Shown here: positions 8,352 through 17,395 of the stretch, piece after piece
Numbering within the stretch: position 1 is the first letter of the stretch
How the letters are laid out: every line of letters begins with the position of its first letter
Assembly: GCA_022824365.1 (NCBI GenBank)
Contig: JAJEAA010000014.1
Span: 54,466 to 118,465 of the forward strand
Source: Anaerolineae bacterium
GTDB lineage: Bacteria > Chloroflexota > Anaerolineae > Aggregatilineales > Phototrophicaceae
Length of the DNA: 64,000 nt
Direction: 5' to 3'
Position numbers and translations under genes: made by a program
Notes under the pieces: generated by a model
Databases searched by the model: none
Told to the model about the DNA's origin: nothing
What the model saw: the letters and a program-made list of their open reading frames with translations, nothing else

Positions 8352-9170
8352 ATGATTCGCTTGAAACGTCGCAATACGGCTTGGCTCCTCGCCATGACCT
8401 TGTTGATCGGTTTCGCCTTGTTGGCGGCGCCGGTGTCGGCTGCGGTGCAGCTTTCCCTCATCGGTGTTTTGGCTGTCGCGATTATCGCCTCGATGATCGA
8501 GTTGGGACCGGAACGGGCGAGCCTGCTTGACGCCCTGCATCGCGCGCCTTTGCAACGCCGCATCACGCCGCAAGCCCGCGAAGCCTCGGAACGGGCGGCC
8601 GCCCGCGCTGGCTATTTCAATCGCAACGGCATTGTCATGCTGGATATCGGCTTGATCGCCATGCAGACCGGCGTCGAGGGCTTGGCGATGCGGCGTACGC
8701 GCAATATATCGAAAGATGATGATGGCGCCCGCCCCTTCATCACGCTCTATGTGATGCCGGAAGAGGCGGAACGTCAGGCGCTGATCCGCTATGAAATCTA
8801 CAATCATCTCGGCGAAGAGCAATACGTGCACGAGATGAAGACCTACCTGCGCGAGGGCGAGTTGAGCTTGCTGGCCGACCATCACCTGCCGCTGGCCGGC
8901 AATCGCGGCGTCGATGGCAATGGCGATTGGGACCTGCGCGTCTATGTGGATAACAACCTCATCGGCATGCACAACCTGATGCTCTCGCCTTCGGTGAATG
9001 AGCGCCGCCGCCGTCTCAGCGGTGAAGCCGAGGCGCAACCGGCCCGCCGCAGCAGCCGCAACCTGGAGGACGCCGTCATCGTCGACGAAGCGGAGCAGCC
9101 GCAGACGACTCAGCTCAAAGACTTGCTGCAGCAGACCAGCTCGTCGAGCCGCTCGCGCGGCCGGCAGTAA
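8352..9170 (+). CDS. Membrane-anchored protein of unknown function (paralogue of next gene)
   Basis: This 272-residue protein has two hydrophobic helices at the N terminus (about residues 10-30 and 32-48). A linker follows, then a soluble domain from about 80 to 215 with alternating short strands (GIVMLDIGLIAMQTG, PFITLYVMPEE, DWDLRVYVDNNLIGMHNL), and a polar low-complexity tail. The soluble domain shares its layout and several motifs with the next gene: 'vLDIGLl', an 'R/P-F-l-L-v' strand and a 'W-R-vDg' strand. It comes 96 bases after the 2TM cluster. I do not recognise a named family. Confidence 0.65.
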   Translation: MIRLKRRNTAWLLAMTLLIGFALLAAPVSAAVQLSLIGVLAVAIIASMIELGPERASLLDALHRAPLQRRITPQAREASERAAARAGYFNRNGIVMLDIGLIAMQTGVEGLAMRRTRNISKDDDGARPFITLYVMPEEAERQALIRYEIYNHLGEEQYVHEMKTYLREGELSLLADHHLPLAGNRGVDGNGDWDLRVYVDNNLIGMHNLMLSPSVNERRRRLSGEAEAQPARRSSRNLEDAVIVDEAEQPQTTQLKDLLQQTSSSSRSRGRQ

Positions 9171-9184
9171 ACGGGGACGAAGAC

Positions 9185-10012
9185 ATGCCGGACAACCGCA
9201 ATACCTGGTTTCTCGCCTTTATCCTCCTCGCTTTGGGCGCGGTAGCCCTCCTGGGAAACAGCTTCCCGGTGATTCTGGTGCTGCTCGGCTTGCTTTTCCT
9301 CGTGCGGCAGTTCGATAACGACAGCGCCAGCAGCAATATCAGCAGTTCGGCGCAATCCTATGACTACAGCCACTACGATTACGAGCAAGCTGACGAAGAA
9401 GAATACGACGATTACGAGATTTTCCATCAGCAGCCGGCCAGCGCCGAACAGCGAGTGTATCGCCACGCGCTGGAATCGGTGACCCGCGCCGGGCTCGACC
9501 CCGATGATGTGCAAGTGCTCGCGGTGGATATCGGCTTGCTGACGACCAAAGAAGATAGCGAACCGCAGATTTACCGTACCTGGTCCTTGCCCGATGATAT
9601 CGACTACATTCAGCCTTTTGTGCAACTGCGCGTGCCGATGGAAGCCAACGGCAATATCCGCTTCGAGATTGTCGATGCGGTTGGCGATCTGGTCTACGTG
9701 CATGAAGACGACTTTCATTTGACGCGCGGGCGTAATTTCCTCACGCCAAATACCCGCATGCCGCTGCACGACCAGATGGAACTGGATGGCAAATGGTCGA
9801 TGCGCATCATCGCCGATGGCGTCACCATCGCCGATCATCGCTTTGAATATTCGGAAGCGACCGGCGCCAACATTCGCCGGCATATCGGCGAGGACGGCGA
9901 GATCAACACCGAGATGCGCGCCGTCATGGCGGAGAACCGCCTGCCCAAGATGTCGCTGGACGACCTGCTTGCCTATCAAGGCGAGGAGGATGAACGGGAG
10001 AGCCGCGCCTAG
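9185..10012 (+). CDS. Membrane-anchored protein of unknown function (paralogue of previous gene)
   Basis: This 275-residue protein begins with two short hydrophobic segments (about residues 6-40). An Asp/Tyr/Ser-rich low-complexity linker follows (YDYSHYDYEQADEEEYDDYE), then a soluble domain (about 90-235) with VLAVDIGLLTTKED, QPFVQLRVPME, DDFHLTRGRNFL and GKWSMRIIADGVTIADHRF. These align in order with motifs of the preceding protein, so the pair arose by duplication. The start lies 14 bases after the neighbour's stop. The domain looks like an all-beta extracytoplasmic module, but no ligand or partner can be named. Confidence 0.65.
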   Translation: MPDNRNTWFLAFILLALGAVALLGNSFPVILVLLGLLFLVRQFDNDSASSNISSSAQSYDYSHYDYEQADEEEYDDYEIFHQQPASAEQRVYRHALESVTRAGLDPDDVQVLAVDIGLLTTKEDSEPQIYRTWSLPDDIDYIQPFVQLRVPMEANGNIRFEIVDAVGDLVYVHEDDFHLTRGRNFLTPNTRMPLHDQMELDGKWSMRIIADGVTIADHRFEYSEATGANIRRHIGEDGEINTEMRAVMAENRLPKMSLDDLLAYQGEEDERESRA

Positions 10013-10018
10013 CTAAGG

Positions 10019-10050
10019 AAAAGGGCGACTCCGTGATGGAATCGCCTTAT
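10019..10050. terminator. Hairpin between converging genes
   Basis: The sequence AAGGGCGACTCC-GTGAT-GGAATCGCCTT folds into a stem with one mismatch and one bulge. It sits between the stop of the membrane protein and the 3' end of the converging giant gene. A short TTATT follows on the plus strand. It probably terminates transcription from the left. Confidence 0.5.
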
Positions 10051-10128
10051 TGGATGTGGGCGCCGCCCGCGGCTCTTGGGGTCGACTCAAGAAATCTCGC
10101 TTCTCGCTTCTTGCTTCGGCAGCCCGCC

Positions 10129-13100
10129 TTAGTTGACCGCCAGGGTGTAGTCGCCGCCGCCGCTTACGGACCAGGCGCTGATGTGGTAGACGCCCGGCGC
10201 CAGGTTGATATTTGTCAACTCCGCGACGCCGGATTGGTTCTCGTCTCGGTCTTCAGGATTATCGACATTGTCATAGAGCGTCAAGCCCGGTACCAAATCC
10301 CCGCTGTTGGTGGACATGCGGATGGAAATGCCATTGGCTGGTGAAAGCAGGCAGAGTTGGATCGTGTCGTAGTCCCGGCCTTCCGGCAGGCTGTCTTTGT
10401 GTCTGCTGCCAAAACCGATTATGGGCTTGTCGGCATCCGGCGCCGCGAAGCTCGTCTTCGCCCGCGATTCGCTAAATACCTCCAGTTTGTAATTGCCGCC
10501 GCCGCTCACGGTCCAGGCGCTGATTGTATACAAGCCCGGCCCCAAGTCGACATTGGTAAACTCCGCCGTATTCGAGCCGCCCCTGGATTGTTGGTCCTTC
10601 ACCGCCTTGTTGCCATCATCGCGGTGGAGCGACAAGCCGGGCCTCATGCAGCCGCTCATGCGAATGGTCACGGTGGCGTCTGAAAGCAGACGCAGTTGGT
10701 ATTCATCATAGTCGTTGCCCGCCGGCAAGTTGCCTACCTGGATATCGCCGATGCCAATCGACGGCTTGTAGGGATCCAATGGCGGCACTGATGGCGGGTC
10801 CGATGCGGGATCGTCGGGTTCGTCAGGCTCGTCTACCGCGGACCTGTCAGGATCCGAGTCGGGCCTGTCCGACGGCTCGTCCGTTGCGGGATCGTCGGGT
10901 TCGTCAGGCTCGTCTACCGCGGACATGTCGGGATCCGAGTCGGGCCTGTCTGACGGCTCGTCCGTTGTAGGATCGTCGGGTTCGTCAGGCTGGTCTTCCG
11001 CCGGCGGACTGACATCCAAGACCTCCAACTCATATCTCCCGCCGCCGCTAACGGACAAGGCGTCGATCCAGTACAAGCCCGGCGCCAGTTCGAGGTTTTC
11101 CATCTCGGCGATATTCGCGCCCTGCTTGTTTTCGTCCTGCGCCCGTCTCGCGCCATCGTTGTCCCAGAGCTTCAGCGACGGCGCCAAATTCCCGCTGACG
11201 GCTGTCATGCGAACCGATATGGTCGCGGAGGCGTTCAGGCGCAATCGAATGCTGTGGAAGTCCCGGCCTTCCTCCAGCTCGCCCGTCAGCGAACCGCCGA
11301 TTTCGATGGCGTACGTTTCCGACGGCCTGTCCGTTGTGGCATCGTCGGATTCGTCAGGCTGGTCTTCCGCTGAACTGTCGGGATCTGGATTTTGAAATAT
11401 TCCCGCACCCTGTATTTGGTCCCGTAGACGGCATTCAGAGAAATTATCGCCAGGTTTTATCCCAAACTCATTGATCAGCGACTCTATATTCCACGTACCA
11501 GGATCAAGCAAAGAAAAGTCCATCATGGAAGCATCCCACAACCATCCTTTGCTGTTATCGTCCTTCACATTTTGCACGTAGACTCTTGCTTCCCGCTTCT
11601 TGTCAAATCTTGGGTTTCGGAACACAGACACTTCATATTCAATATACTCCTCAGGCGCCTCGCTTCCCAAGAGAGAGCTTACCCACTCATCAAAAAAGTT
11701 CGCGCCTGCCTGTCCTTCTCTTGGTTTTGCGCCACTTGTATCCCAAGTCGGCCATAGATGGTGCCTGCCATATACATGTATGCGACAGTCTTCACTATCC
11801 GACACTTCTGTAAGACCAACGTCAACGAGCAATGGGGCAGTGGAGTGGCCAGGACGCACCGTATTCTTTATGCTTGCGGTGCCGTCCTTCAAATCGCTGC
11901 AACTGGAAGACGCCGCTTTAACACCGTCCACAACACTGTCCACATGTTTGGCACGGACAAACACTTCGCCAGCCGTTTGAATCGCGGCGTTGCCAAAAGA
12001 CAATTGACCGCCTGTGCACAGCCCGGAAATCTCCCGTTTGAAGATCGGAGAGCCGCAGTCAAATGCTGTGATCAGCATATAGTATGATTCTTCGTCATCC
12101 AGTTGCACCTTTGCTATGGGGTGCACCCCGTCCGACGCATCCAGATAAGCGAGTTCTTCGCCGTCCGCCGAGGGCCAATCTCTTACAGGAATCGAGTGTT
12201 TTGTCTTGATCGTGCAAATGCCCCCGTCGTCGCTGACGCCACCTTCCATCAGCCAGTCAATTATCGTCTGCAGGTTCTTTTTGACTTCTTCCCAAGTCTC
12301 TGATTTTTTAGACAGTTCATAAACCAGACCGCAAGGGCCGGACGTAAGACCATCAGCGGTTTCAAACGCAAGAATGACATATTCACGTACTGCTTCAACC
12401 ACTCTGTCCTCATCCGAAAGCTCATCAGTGGACCATCTTGCCCCTTCTATGATGAGCTTCTTCAGGGCGTATTTTGCGGTCTCTTTGATGATATGCTTTG
12501 CGGCGTTTGTCTTGAGGGACACGCCGCCCGTAGTTACTGCATCACAGGCGGCAATCAAGAAATCCGTAACGTTTCCCAATCCCTCAATCAATTGATCTGT
12601 CGTATGCATCAGGGGCAAGTTTTTCTTATAGGCTTCACTGTTGAACTCATCTAGTTGATCGAAGTTCAGTTTCCACAAGCTTAGTCTGTATGTCCCTTCG
12701 CCGGGGGCGGTGCTGTTGGCGCTGATTGTGTATTCGCCGACTTTTGGCAAGGGAAAATCCAGCAGCTTTGCCGTCCAAGTAGTTCGCACTACTTGCTCCG
12801 CCGCCAACTCGTTGCCGGAGTCGTCGTATAGTTTGATAACGGGGGCGAGTCCTCCGCCGCGGCTTCCGGCGGACAAGGCCTCCATGAAAATACGGATCCG
12901 ATCCCCCTCTTCGCCACGGAAATGGTATAAATGGTAGTCTGCCCAACCCTTCAGTTCGCCTCCGGTTTGCGCTCCATAAACCATCTCACGCGGCTGCTCG
13001 ACAACCTGCGCCTCCACATCCGGCAAGCCATCGCCAGAGACTTCCAACTCATATCGCCCGCCGCCGCGCACCGACCAGGCGTCGATCCAGTACAAGCCCG

Positions 13101-15240
13101 GCTCCAACTCGATGTCTTCCATTTCGGCGATATTCAAGCCATTATCGTTTTCGTCATCCTCCAGTTTAGTAGCATCGTTGTCCCAGAGCTTCAGCCCAGG
13201 GACCAAATTCCCGCTGGTCGCTGTCATGCGAACCGATATGGTCGCGGAGTCAAGCAGGCGCAACTGAATGCTGTGGTATTCCTCGCCCCCCTCCAGTTCG
13301 CCCGTCAGCGAGCCGCCGATTTCGATTGAGAGTTCGTCCGGGTCCAGCCCCGGCACATCGCCGCAATCGGCGCCTTCGCCGCGACAGTTATCCGGGCTGT
13401 TGTTCGAGAAGGTATTGCCGTTCAGCGTGATTCTGTCGCCGTCATGGTCAATCGCGCCGCCGGCCTCGCCCCTGTTGCCAATGAAGCGGCTGTTGCGGAC
13501 GGTAAGACTGCCTTTATTGCGAATGGCGCCGCCCGGGTCGCCCGCTTGATTGTTCTCGAAGCGGTTGCTGCGGACGATGAGACTGCCTTTGTTGCGAATG
13601 GCGCCGCCGGATTCGCCCGCCGTATTGTTTCTGAATGCGCTGTTGCTGACAGTCAGCGTACCGCTGTTGGAAATCGCGCCGCCGTCCTTATCGGCAGTAT
13701 TGTTCCTGATTGTGCTGTTGGTGATGGTCACAGTACCATTGTTGACAAGCGCGCCGCCCTGCCGATCGGTCTTGCCATTGCGCAGCATCACTTGATTCAG
13801 CGTCAGATTCCCGTTCGATGCCACCTCGAATATCTGGTAGCGGTCCTCGCCGCTGATAGTCCGACTGCTGCCATTTATAATGATGGTGGATTCGATTGCG
13901 GGCAGTTTTCTTTTCAGCGTGACACTACTGTCCAGGCGAATCGTATCGCTGCCGCGGCGACCGCCCAGGCAGCCCCCCACCACGCGGTCTCGATTAGCCG
14001 CTTCAATGGCGTCCTCCAGCGTACAGCGTCCATCCACGATGATCGGCTCCCCGGATCGCCGGGTCGTCGGGTTGCTCACGCTTTCGCTGGTCTGCTCCAG
14101 CCAGTACTTGCAATTGCCGCTCTCAGCCGCCCAGCCGGTGATCGTCCCATGGCGGATCTTGAACCAATAGTAGCCGCCGGCGTTGACCGGTCCTTCCAGC
14201 ACCTCGACGACCTGGCCCGCGCCGAGCTTCGCCAGCCTCTGGCCGTTGGCTCGATCCCTGATATTGAGATTGCCATTAGTCGCGTTCCTCGCCCGCACCC
14301 CCGCCCGCAGTTCGGCGTCCAGCCTTTCGCAGGTCGGACGGGTGACCGTTCCGCCGCCACCGCCACCAGATGGCGTATGCCCGCCGGCCACCAGCGCCAT
14401 ATAACCGGCTCTGGGCACCCTGGCGCAGGTATAATTGCCGCTGACGCTATACTGCAAGGCTTGGGGCGGATAAGTGCGCTGATCGACCGGCGCGCCATTC
14501 GCCTCTTGCTTGGGCAAGAACCAGATCGACCCGCGCTGGGGGAAGCAGAAAGTCACGCCTTGCTCGATATAGCCATCAATGTCTACGATATCGAGGACAT
14601 TCATGGCGCAGAGATGCACGTTGCCGATGTCGGCGCAAGTCCGCCGTTTTATCCCGATCGTCTCCAGGCCATAGGGCATATCGACCTTGTAGCCGTGCTC
14701 AATGAGCCGGCCCTGGACGGCTTCAACATGCTGCTGATCGATTGCCCGCTCTGTGACTTCTAATGTAAGACGGTAGCTGGAAGTCATACCGTCATATAAA
14801 TAAACGTGAATACGGTATCTGCCTGAAACATCCAATCGAACATTGTTTAGTCTGTTGGTCCTGACATTATCTCTGCATTGCGAAGCCCAGCTAATAATCG
14901 AATCGTAGGGTCTTCCCCCACTAGGATCAAACAAGTAAACTTTCACGGTGCCGCAGGAGTCATCCCTCCGCAAAGTGATTCTGATTTTATCACCTTCACG
15001 CGCTTCAAAATGCCAGTTGTCCGCTCCTTCATCGCGTCCACCTCGAACTGTGCCAGTTACCGTCTGCCCATAAGATATTGAGCCGCCAGCATTAACCGCC
15101 GACGGCAAGAGACCTGCCAAGCACAGCAAAGCCAGCAGCAGAGAAAAACGGAATCTTCTATTTTCTAGAAATCTCAGAAAGAGCGGTGTATTATCAGATG
15201 ATATTACAGGGGGGGGGGGTAATTGCGTACTTCTTGACAT
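10129..15240 (-). CDS. Giant secreted modular surface protein (PPC repeats, SH3b, right-handed beta-helix)
   Basis: This 1703-residue protein has an unusual N terminus: 18 or so polar residues including four prolines encoded by an 11-C tract, then a basic region and hydrophobic signal segment (FSLLLALLCLAGLLPSAVNA, ending near residue 51). Visible modules in order are a PPC-like beta domain (about 55-160), an SH3b-like region (about 305-385), a beta-helix with repeated GGAI-N-T/NNTA units (about 400-625), and further PPC-like domains sharing 'GLYWIDAWSVrGGGrYELEV'. A Cys-containing central region (about 870-1230) follows, then Asp/Glu/Pro linkers in tandem repeat and more PPC domains. AGAAGGGAGC lies nine bases before the ATG. 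Likely cell-surface adhesion or matrix; no enzyme motif. Confidence 0.8.
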   Translation of the reverse strand: MSRSTQLPPPPVISSDNTPLFLRFLENRRFRFSLLLALLCLAGLLPSAVNAGGSISYGQTVTGTVRGGRDEGADNWHFEAREGDKIRITLRRDDSCGTVKVYLFDPSGGRPYDSIISWASQCRDNVRTNRLNNVRLDVSGRYRIHVYLYDGMTSSYRLTLEVTERAIDQQHVEAVQGRLIEHGYKVDMPYGLETIGIKRRTCADIGNVHLCAMNVLDIVDIDGYIEQGVTFCFPQRGSIWFLPKQEANGAPVDQRTYPPQALQYSVSGNYTCARVPRAGYMALVAGGHTPSGGGGGGTVTRPTCERLDAELRAGVRARNATNGNLNIRDRANGQRLAKLGAGQVVEVLEGPVNAGGYYWFKIRHGTITGWAAESGNCKYWLEQTSESVSNPTTRRSGEPIIVDGRCTLEDAIEAANRDRVVGGCLGGRRGSDTIRLDSSVTLKRKLPAIESTIIINGSSRTISGEDRYQIFEVASNGNLTLNQVMLRNGKTDRQGGALVNNGTVTITNSTIRNNTADKDGGAISNSGTLTVSNSAFRNNTAGESGGAIRNKGSLIVRSNRFENNQAGDPGGAIRNKGSLTVRNSRFIGNRGEAGGAIDHDGDRITLNGNTFSNNSPDNCRGEGADCGDVPGLDPDELSIEIGGSLTGELEGGEEYHSIQLRLLDSATISVRMTATSGNLVPGLKLWDNDATKLEDDENDNGLNIAEMEDIELEPGLYWIDAWSVRGGGRYELEVSGDGLPDVEAQVVEQPREMVYGAQTGGELKGWADYHLYHFRGEEGDRIRIFMEALSAGSRGGGLAPVIKLYDDSGNELAAEQVVRTTWTAKLLDFPLPKVGEYTISANSTAPGEGTYRLSLWKLNFDQLDEFNSEAYKKNLPLMHTTDQLIEGLGNVTDFLIAACDAVTTGGVSLKTNAAKHIIKETAKYALKKLIIEGARWSTDELSDEDRVVEAVREYVILAFETADGLTSGPCGLVYELSKKSETWEEVKKNLQTIIDWLMEGGVSDDGGICTIKTKHSIPVRDWPSADGEELAYLDASDGVHPIAKVQLDDEESYYMLITAFDCGSPIFKREISGLCTGGQLSFGNAAIQTAGEVFVRAKHVDSVVDGVKAASSSCSDLKDGTASIKNTVRPGHSTAPLLVDVGLTEVSDSEDCRIHVYGRHHLWPTWDTSGAKPREGQAGANFFDEWVSSLLGSEAPEEYIEYEVSVFRNPRFDKKREARVYVQNVKDDNSKGWLWDASMMDFSLLDPGTWNIESLINEFGIKPGDNFSECRLRDQIQGAGIFQNPDPDSSAEDQPDESDDATTDRPSETYAIEIGGSLTGELEEGRDFHSIRLRLNASATISVRMTAVSGNLAPSLKLWDNDGARRAQDENKQGANIAEMENLELAPGLYWIDALSVSGGGRYELEVLDVSPPAEDQPDEPDDPTTDEPSDRPDSDPDMSAVDEPDEPDDPATDEPSDRPDSDPDRSAVDEPDEPDDPASDPPSVPPLDPYKPSIGIGDIQVGNLPAGNDYDEYQLRLLSDATVTIRMSGCMRPGLSLHRDDGNKAVKDQQSRGGSNTAEFTNVDLGPGLYTISAWTVSGGGNYKLEVFSESRAKTSFAAPDADKPIIGFGSRHKDSLPEGRDYDTIQLCLLSPANGISIRMSTNSGDLVPGLTLYDNVDNPEDRDENQSGVAELTNINLAPGVYHISAWSVSGGGDYTLAVN
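10809..11000. repeat. 81-bp tandem repeat inside the giant surface-protein gene
   Basis: Copies begin at 10809, 10890 and 10971, each opening with GATCGTCGGGTTCGTCAGG. The period of 81 bases keeps the frame (27 codons) and encodes an acidic proline-rich linker (DEPDEPDDP...SDRPDSDPD). A more diverged copy lies near 11335-11395. Such linker repeats often vary in number. Confidence 0.85.
15209..15219. repeat. 11-base G/C homopolymer within the 5' coding end of the giant surface-protein gene
   Basis: Eleven consecutive G on the plus strand read as C on the coding strand, codons 8-11 of the gene, where they encode four prolines. At this length the downstream frame is open. A change of one or two bases would stop translation before the signal peptide. 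Confidence 0.9.
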
Positions 15241-15291
15241 GATAAACTGCTCCCTTCTTAAATGTCGACAATCAACAAGTATCTACATCGC

Positions 15292-15326
15292 GCGATAATA
15301 TACGGTACGATTTCGCGATAATATAC
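15292..15326. promoter_or_regulatory. Direct repeat GCGATAATATAC x2 upstream of the giant surface-protein gene
   Basis: Two copies of the 12-mer GCGATAATATAC lie at 15292-15303 and 15315-15326, 23 bases apart, about 50-85 bases ahead of the minus-strand ATG. On the coding strand each reads GTATATTATCGC, so each also contains a -10-like TATATT/TATTAT. They may be a repeated operator or two alternative promoters. Confidence 0.45.
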
Positions 15327-15489
15327 CGCTTGATTTTCAGATGCGCAAGAAATCCGTCGGAGGAGTTTTTCCGGGCGGCCTGAATTCATGCCTATGAAGG
15401 CTTGGGATTGGGGATTATATATGATAGCGCCAGGTCCAGGCGCTAGTCCTTGCTTGGCTGAGACGCTGTGGTCGGGTTATCGGACTCGG

Positions 15490-15747
15490 TCAACCTGAGA
15501 ACAGTTTTTCAATAAGAGCGATCTGCTGATTATGCAGATGGATAATTAGCCCGCCGAGCGTGCCAACGATGCCAAGAAACAATGTCAATGCCACTTTGTA
15601 CAACTGCGCTTGGGTAGCCGCGTGCAGTGATCTTTCTTCCAATACCGCTACTCGCTCGCTGGTCGGCGCAACAGGCATTGCGGATGCGCTTTGAGCTGCA
15701 GTCTCTCGTTCCAGTACAGTCAACAGAGCCGCCTCCGTATCTTTCAA
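15490..15747 (-). CDS. Small membrane protein with predicted coiled coil (85 aa)
   Basis: This 85-residue protein has a helical N-terminal half (ERVAVLEERSLHAATQAQLY) followed by one transmembrane segment (VALTLFLGIVGTLGGLIIHL, about residues 52-71) and a short tail. The layout resembles phage holin-like or haemolysin XhlA-like proteins, but no specific motif proves this. It stands alone on the minus strand between two large secreted-protein genes. The function is unknown. Confidence 0.55.
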   Translation of the reverse strand: MKDTEAALLTVLERETAAQSASAMPVAPTSERVAVLEERSLHAATQAQLYKVALTLFLGIVGTLGGLIIHLHNQQIALIEKLFSG

Positions 15748-15803
15748 TCACCATGATTGTTGTCTGATTTAGACAATTTGTCAAGCGAGGCTTCTGCGGG
15801 GCG

Positions 15804-17273
15804 TCAGTTTGCCCGCTCCGCCAAGACCAGCACATAACTGCCAGTCGTATTAGGGTTGCCATCACTGCCGGCATAACGCCGGGCGCGGATGTAGTAGGTG
15901 CCGGTCGCGGGCAGCGCAAAATGGTCGATGAGCGCGTTCTGGTCGTTGGCGGCGCGATCATCATTGCGCGTGACAATCTCCTGCGCCCCATTCAGCAATT
16001 CGAGCAGCGCGTCCAGGTTGCCGTCCACGCGGGTCATGGATATGGAGACGACCTCGCCCTGCCGGCCGTAGAAAGCGTAGATGTCCTGCTCGTTGTCCTC
16101 GTTGATCTTGCCGTTGACGCTGGCGCCCATTTCCAGGCTTACCGTACCGGGCGGGACTTCGACAAATGGATCGTCAAGAATTTCCAGGCGGAGCCGAAAT
16201 TCGCCGATTGTTGTGCCGCTCCCCCCATCATAACGCGTGGCGATGATATGGTACTTGCCATCGCTGGGGATGCGATAATCGATGATTCTGGCGTTTTGCC
16301 CCTCGCCGCTGTCATCGTCCTCGGCGATAGGCCTAAAGGCGCTGTCGTTCAAAATGAGATAGCTGTCCAGATCGCCGCTGCCGCCGCGCTCCATATCGAT
16401 CGTGATGACATCATCGGCTGAAGCCTCGAAAGCGTAAAAGCGCTCATACTGCCCGTGGTTCAGCGTCGAGCTCCGCGTTTCCCCATAGCCGATAGGCAAA
16501 GGCGCTTGGCGGCTGCTGCCGGTGCCGCTATGTTCCGCTTCTTCAATGCTCAGCACGAAGCTGCCCGAGCTGTCGTCATAGCGCGTGGCCATCACGATAT
16601 AAGTGCCGCCGCGCTCGATGACAAGGGCGTCAATGCGCGCGTTGCGGGTTTCGCTGTGCTGGTCGTCATTCTCGGCCACGACGAAGCGCTCGCCATCGAC
16701 GACGCGCAGGAAGGGGTCAAGCGTGCCGGACGAGCGCACCATGGATATCGTCAGGATATCGCCTTGTTCCGCTTGAAAGGTGTAATAGACCTCGGCGTTG
16801 GTATGGCTGATCGTACCGATGACAGAATCGCCGTAGCGCAGCGTGCTGCCCCGCTCGGACAAGACCCCCTTGCGCGTCATATTTAAGTTGTACCCGCCGG
16901 CTGTGAGACCTAGGCCATAGCCGAAGCGCCCGACCACGACAAAATAGCGCCCGGTCCTCTCCATGGTCAGGTCTTGGGTGACGCCCGTCGTGCCAGCGCT
17001 GTCATCTTGGTGGAGCGCCAACTGACCGCTGTCGTCAAAGACGCTTAGGACCGGGTCCAGGTCGCCATCGGTCGCGGCCAGCTCGAAGCGTATGACTTCT
17101 CCACGCAGCCCATCGACATAATAGACATCGCGCGGATTATCGTCATCAAGCCGTCCGCTGATCAAGCCGTCGTGCTCGATTCGCGCTTCGTCGGTGTTGA
17201 TCTCTCGTGGTTGCGCCCCGACCGCAGAGGCAAAGAGCAACTGCAAGAGCAAACAGAAGCATGCAAGTCTCAT
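15804..17273 (-). CDS. Secreted PPC-repeat protein
   Basis: This 489-residue protein starts with a signal peptide (LACFCLLLQLLFASAVGAQ, residues 3-21). Four consecutive PPC (bacterial pre-peptidase C-terminal) domains of about 110-120 residues follow. Each has a 'D-Y-F-A-g-dvi-I-m-R' strand and a 'GtY-i-a-Ry' strand preceded by N/D-D-Q-N-A (e.g. GRYFVVVGRFGYG, GTYIVMATRYDD, GKYHIIATRYDG, GTYYIRARRYAG). No protease domain is attached, so this is PPC modules alone, probably a cell-surface or matrix protein related to the domains in the giant neighbour. It diverges from the LysM gene. Confidence 0.85.
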   Translation of the reverse strand: MRLACFCLLLQLLFASAVGAQPREINTDEARIEHDGLISGRLDDDNPRDVYYVDGLRGEVIRFELAATDGDLDPVLSVFDDSGQLALHQDDSAGTTGVTQDLTMERTGRYFVVVGRFGYGLGLTAGGYNLNMTRKGVLSERGSTLRYGDSVIGTISHTNAEVYYTFQAEQGDILTISMVRSSGTLDPFLRVVDGERFVVAENDDQHSETRNARIDALVIERGGTYIVMATRYDDSSGSFVLSIEEAEHSGTGSSRQAPLPIGYGETRSSTLNHGQYERFYAFEASADDVITIDMERGGSGDLDSYLILNDSAFRPIAEDDDSGEGQNARIIDYRIPSDGKYHIIATRYDGGSGTTIGEFRLRLEILDDPFVEVPPGTVSLEMGASVNGKINEDNEQDIYAFYGRQGEVVSISMTRVDGNLDALLELLNGAQEIVTRNDDRAANDQNALIDHFALPATGTYYIRARRYAGSDGNPNTTGSYVLVLAERAN

Positions 17274-17395
17274 ATCTTAATTCTAGCTGAATTTGGAAAA
17301 GGAGGCTTTTGCGGATCTGGCGAATGATCCGGACCAGGTCAAGGCGGCGCGTTGCCCTGTATGCAATTGTAGCGCATGTTATAATCCGAGTTCCT

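Noticed and set aside
13444..14763. 439-codon plus-strand ORF inside the giant surface-protein gene
   Set aside because: The minus frame holds recognisable SH3b and beta-helix repeats. The plus-strand product has no domain and arises from GC bias.
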